Part shown: piece after piece, positions 22,730 to 23,633 of the stretch | Layout of the letters: each line of letters begins with the position of its first letter | Position numbering within the stretch: position 1 is the first letter of the stretch | From: Bacillota bacterium | GTDB lineage: Bacteria; Bacillota; Clostridia; Christensenellales; UMGS416 | Reading direction: 5' to 3' | Length of the DNA stretch: 23,633 nt | Assembly: GCA_023422005.1 (NCBI GenBank) | Contig: JAEZSC010000088.1 | Location: forward strand, 1 to 23,633 | Translations under genes and position numbers: made by a program | Notes under the pieces: model-generated | Told to the model about the DNA's origin: nothing | The model's input: only the letters and a program-made list of their open reading frames with translations | The model's database searches: none

Positions 22730-23633
22730 GGCCGCTCACCGGTGATGGCCCGCAGCATGTCGATGGTCTGCTCAAAGGTGCTGACCTCTCGCACGCCCTG
22801 CTGCAGCAGTTGGTTGATCCGGGGGTTCAGGCGGATGGCCTCGTCGATTTCTGGGCTGCTGCCCTGCTTGTAAGCCCCTATGCTGATCAGGTCCTGCGCG
22901 TCGCGATAGGTTGCCATACGGTTCTTGATCTCGTTGGCGCAAGCCAGATGCTTGGAATCGGCGATGTCGGGCATCAGGCGGCTGACGCTGGCCAGCACGT
23001 CGATGGCCGGATAATGGTTGCGGTTGGCCAGGCTGCGGCTGAGCACGATGTGCCCGTCCAGAATGCCGCGGACCGTGTCGGCCACGGGCTCGTTCATGTC
23101 GTCGCCGTCCACGAGCACCGTGTACAGCCCCGTGATGGAACCTTTGTCCGAGTTGCCGGAGCGTTCCAGCAGCCGGGGCAGCTGGGCGAACACCGAGGGC
23201 GTGTATCCCCTGGACACCGGTGGTTCGCCGATGGCCATGCCGATTTCCCGTTGGGCCATGGCATAGCGGGTCAGGGAATCCATGAGCAGCAGCACGTTTA
23301 GCCCCTGGTCTCGGAAGTACTCGGCGATGGCCGTGCCGATCAGGGCCGACTTCACCCGCACGATGGCGGGCTGGTCGCTGGTCGCGATGACCAGAACGGA
23401 CTTGCTGAGCCCTTCCTCCTGAAGGTCCTTTTCCAAAAACTCGTTGACCTCGCGGCCGCGCTCGCCCACCAGCGTGATGACGTTGATATCGGCTTGCGCA
23501 TGGCGTACGATGCGGCCCAGAAGCGTGCTTTTGCCCACGCCGCTGCCGGCGAAAATGCCTACGCGCTGCCCGCGGCCGCAGGTCAGAAGCGCGTCCACCG
23601 CCCGCACCCCCAGCGGCAGCACTTCGCTGATGC
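22726..23633 (-). CDS. fliI: Flagellar export ATPase FliI (5' end beyond window)
   Basis: The C-terminal ~302 residues of a protein normally about 440 long; the reading frame is open to the window edge (…I-S-E-V-L-P-L-G-V-R-A). The P-loop FAGSGVGKST, the Walker B LNVLLLMDSLTRYAMAQREI, and GEPPVSRGYTPSVFAQLPRL are hallmarks of flagellar/type III secretion ATPases related to F1-beta. It hydrolyses ATP to help unfold and feed export substrates into the gate. The C-terminus (SPEIDEAIRLNPRINQLLQQ) is typical of FliI. No start codon is visible in the window. Confidence 0.97.
   Translation of the reverse strand, partial: ISEVLPLGVRAVDALLTCGRGQRVGIFAGSGVGKSTLLGRIVRHAQADINVITLVGERGREVNEFLEKDLQEEGLSKSVLVIATSDQPAIVRVKSALIGTAIAEYFRDQGLNVLLLMDSLTRYAMAQREIGMAIGEPPVSRGYTPSVFAQLPRLLERSGNSDKGSITGLYTVLVDGDDMNEPVADTVRGILDGHIVLSRSLANRNHYPAIDVLASVSRLMPDIADSKHLACANEIKNRMATYRDAQDLISIGAYKQGSSPEIDEAIRLNPRINQLLQQGVREVSTFEQTIDMLRAITGERP

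Noticed and set aside
23486..23493. Another GCCGATAT on the minus strand inside fliI
   Set aside because: No -35 match at the right distance (CATC) and it lies within conserved coding sequence.
1..23633. Search for mobile elements, CRISPR arrays, phage genes, defence genes or an unrelated new system
   Set aside because: Every substantial open frame with family signatures belongs to flagellar biogenesis or its control; I saw no transposase, integrase, repeat-spacer pattern or inserted foreign gene.

Overview
This window is one almost uninterrupted block of flagellar genes, all on the minus strand, so transcription runs from the high coordinates to the low ones. The gene order follows the fla/che operon and the late flagellar genes of Bacillota: fliI, fliJ, a ylxF/motE-like gene, fliK, flgD, flgE, flbD, then fliM, fliY, fliO, fliP, fliQ, fliR, flhB, flhA, flhF, flhG, sigD and swrB. 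FliY carrying CheC-type phosphatase motifs, FlbD/SwrD, a sigma-D followed by a SwrB-like protein, and a late operon with the YvyF, DUF6470 and FliW families all point to a Gram-positive-lineage Clostridia-like organism. Base composition is GC-rich for that group (a high-GC Clostridia relative is plausible). I cannot name a genus from the sequence.

Layout from right to left (5' to 3' on the minus strand). (1) 23633-18378: export ATPase FliI (5' end outside the window), FliJ, a membrane protein with an MgtE-N-like tail, hook-length ruler FliK, hook cap FlgD with an internal duplication, hook protein FlgE, and FlbD. This block ends in a likely intrinsic terminator (18293-18357). (2) 18285-6600: a strong sigma-A-type promoter with an extended -10 and a leader of about 90 nt start a second block. 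It encodes the switch proteins FliM and FliY, the export gate FliO/P/Q/R/FlhB/FlhA, the number and placement GTPases FlhF and FlhG, a PilZ c-di-GMP receptor, sigma-D and a SwrB-like protein. (3) 6554-1: a near-consensus sigma-D promoter precedes the late genes: two rod proteins (FlgF/FlgG type), YvyF-like protein, anti-sigma factor FlgM, chaperone FlgN, hook-filament junction proteins FlgK and FlgL, a DUF6470 protein and FliW (3' end outside the window).

How the parts work together: block 1 and block 2 products build the export apparatus, switch, rod and hook, and block 2 also makes sigma-D. FlgM would hold sigma-D until hook completion allows its export. The sigma-D promoter then drives block 3, which itself contains flgM, giving a feedback loop. 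FliW, normally the antagonist of CsrA, links assembly to translation.

Notable points: motA/motB/fliL and all che genes (including cheY) are absent from the positions where relatives carry them, although FliY keeps both phosphatase active sites. FlgD has a duplicated C-terminal domain. A 21-bp direct repeat flanks a palindrome between the two rod genes. Two control regions (18161-18377 and 6494-6599) have readable promoter signals. I see no mobile element, CRISPR array, tRNA or rRNA, and no wholly novel system. There is no gene-free stretch longer than 300 bases.
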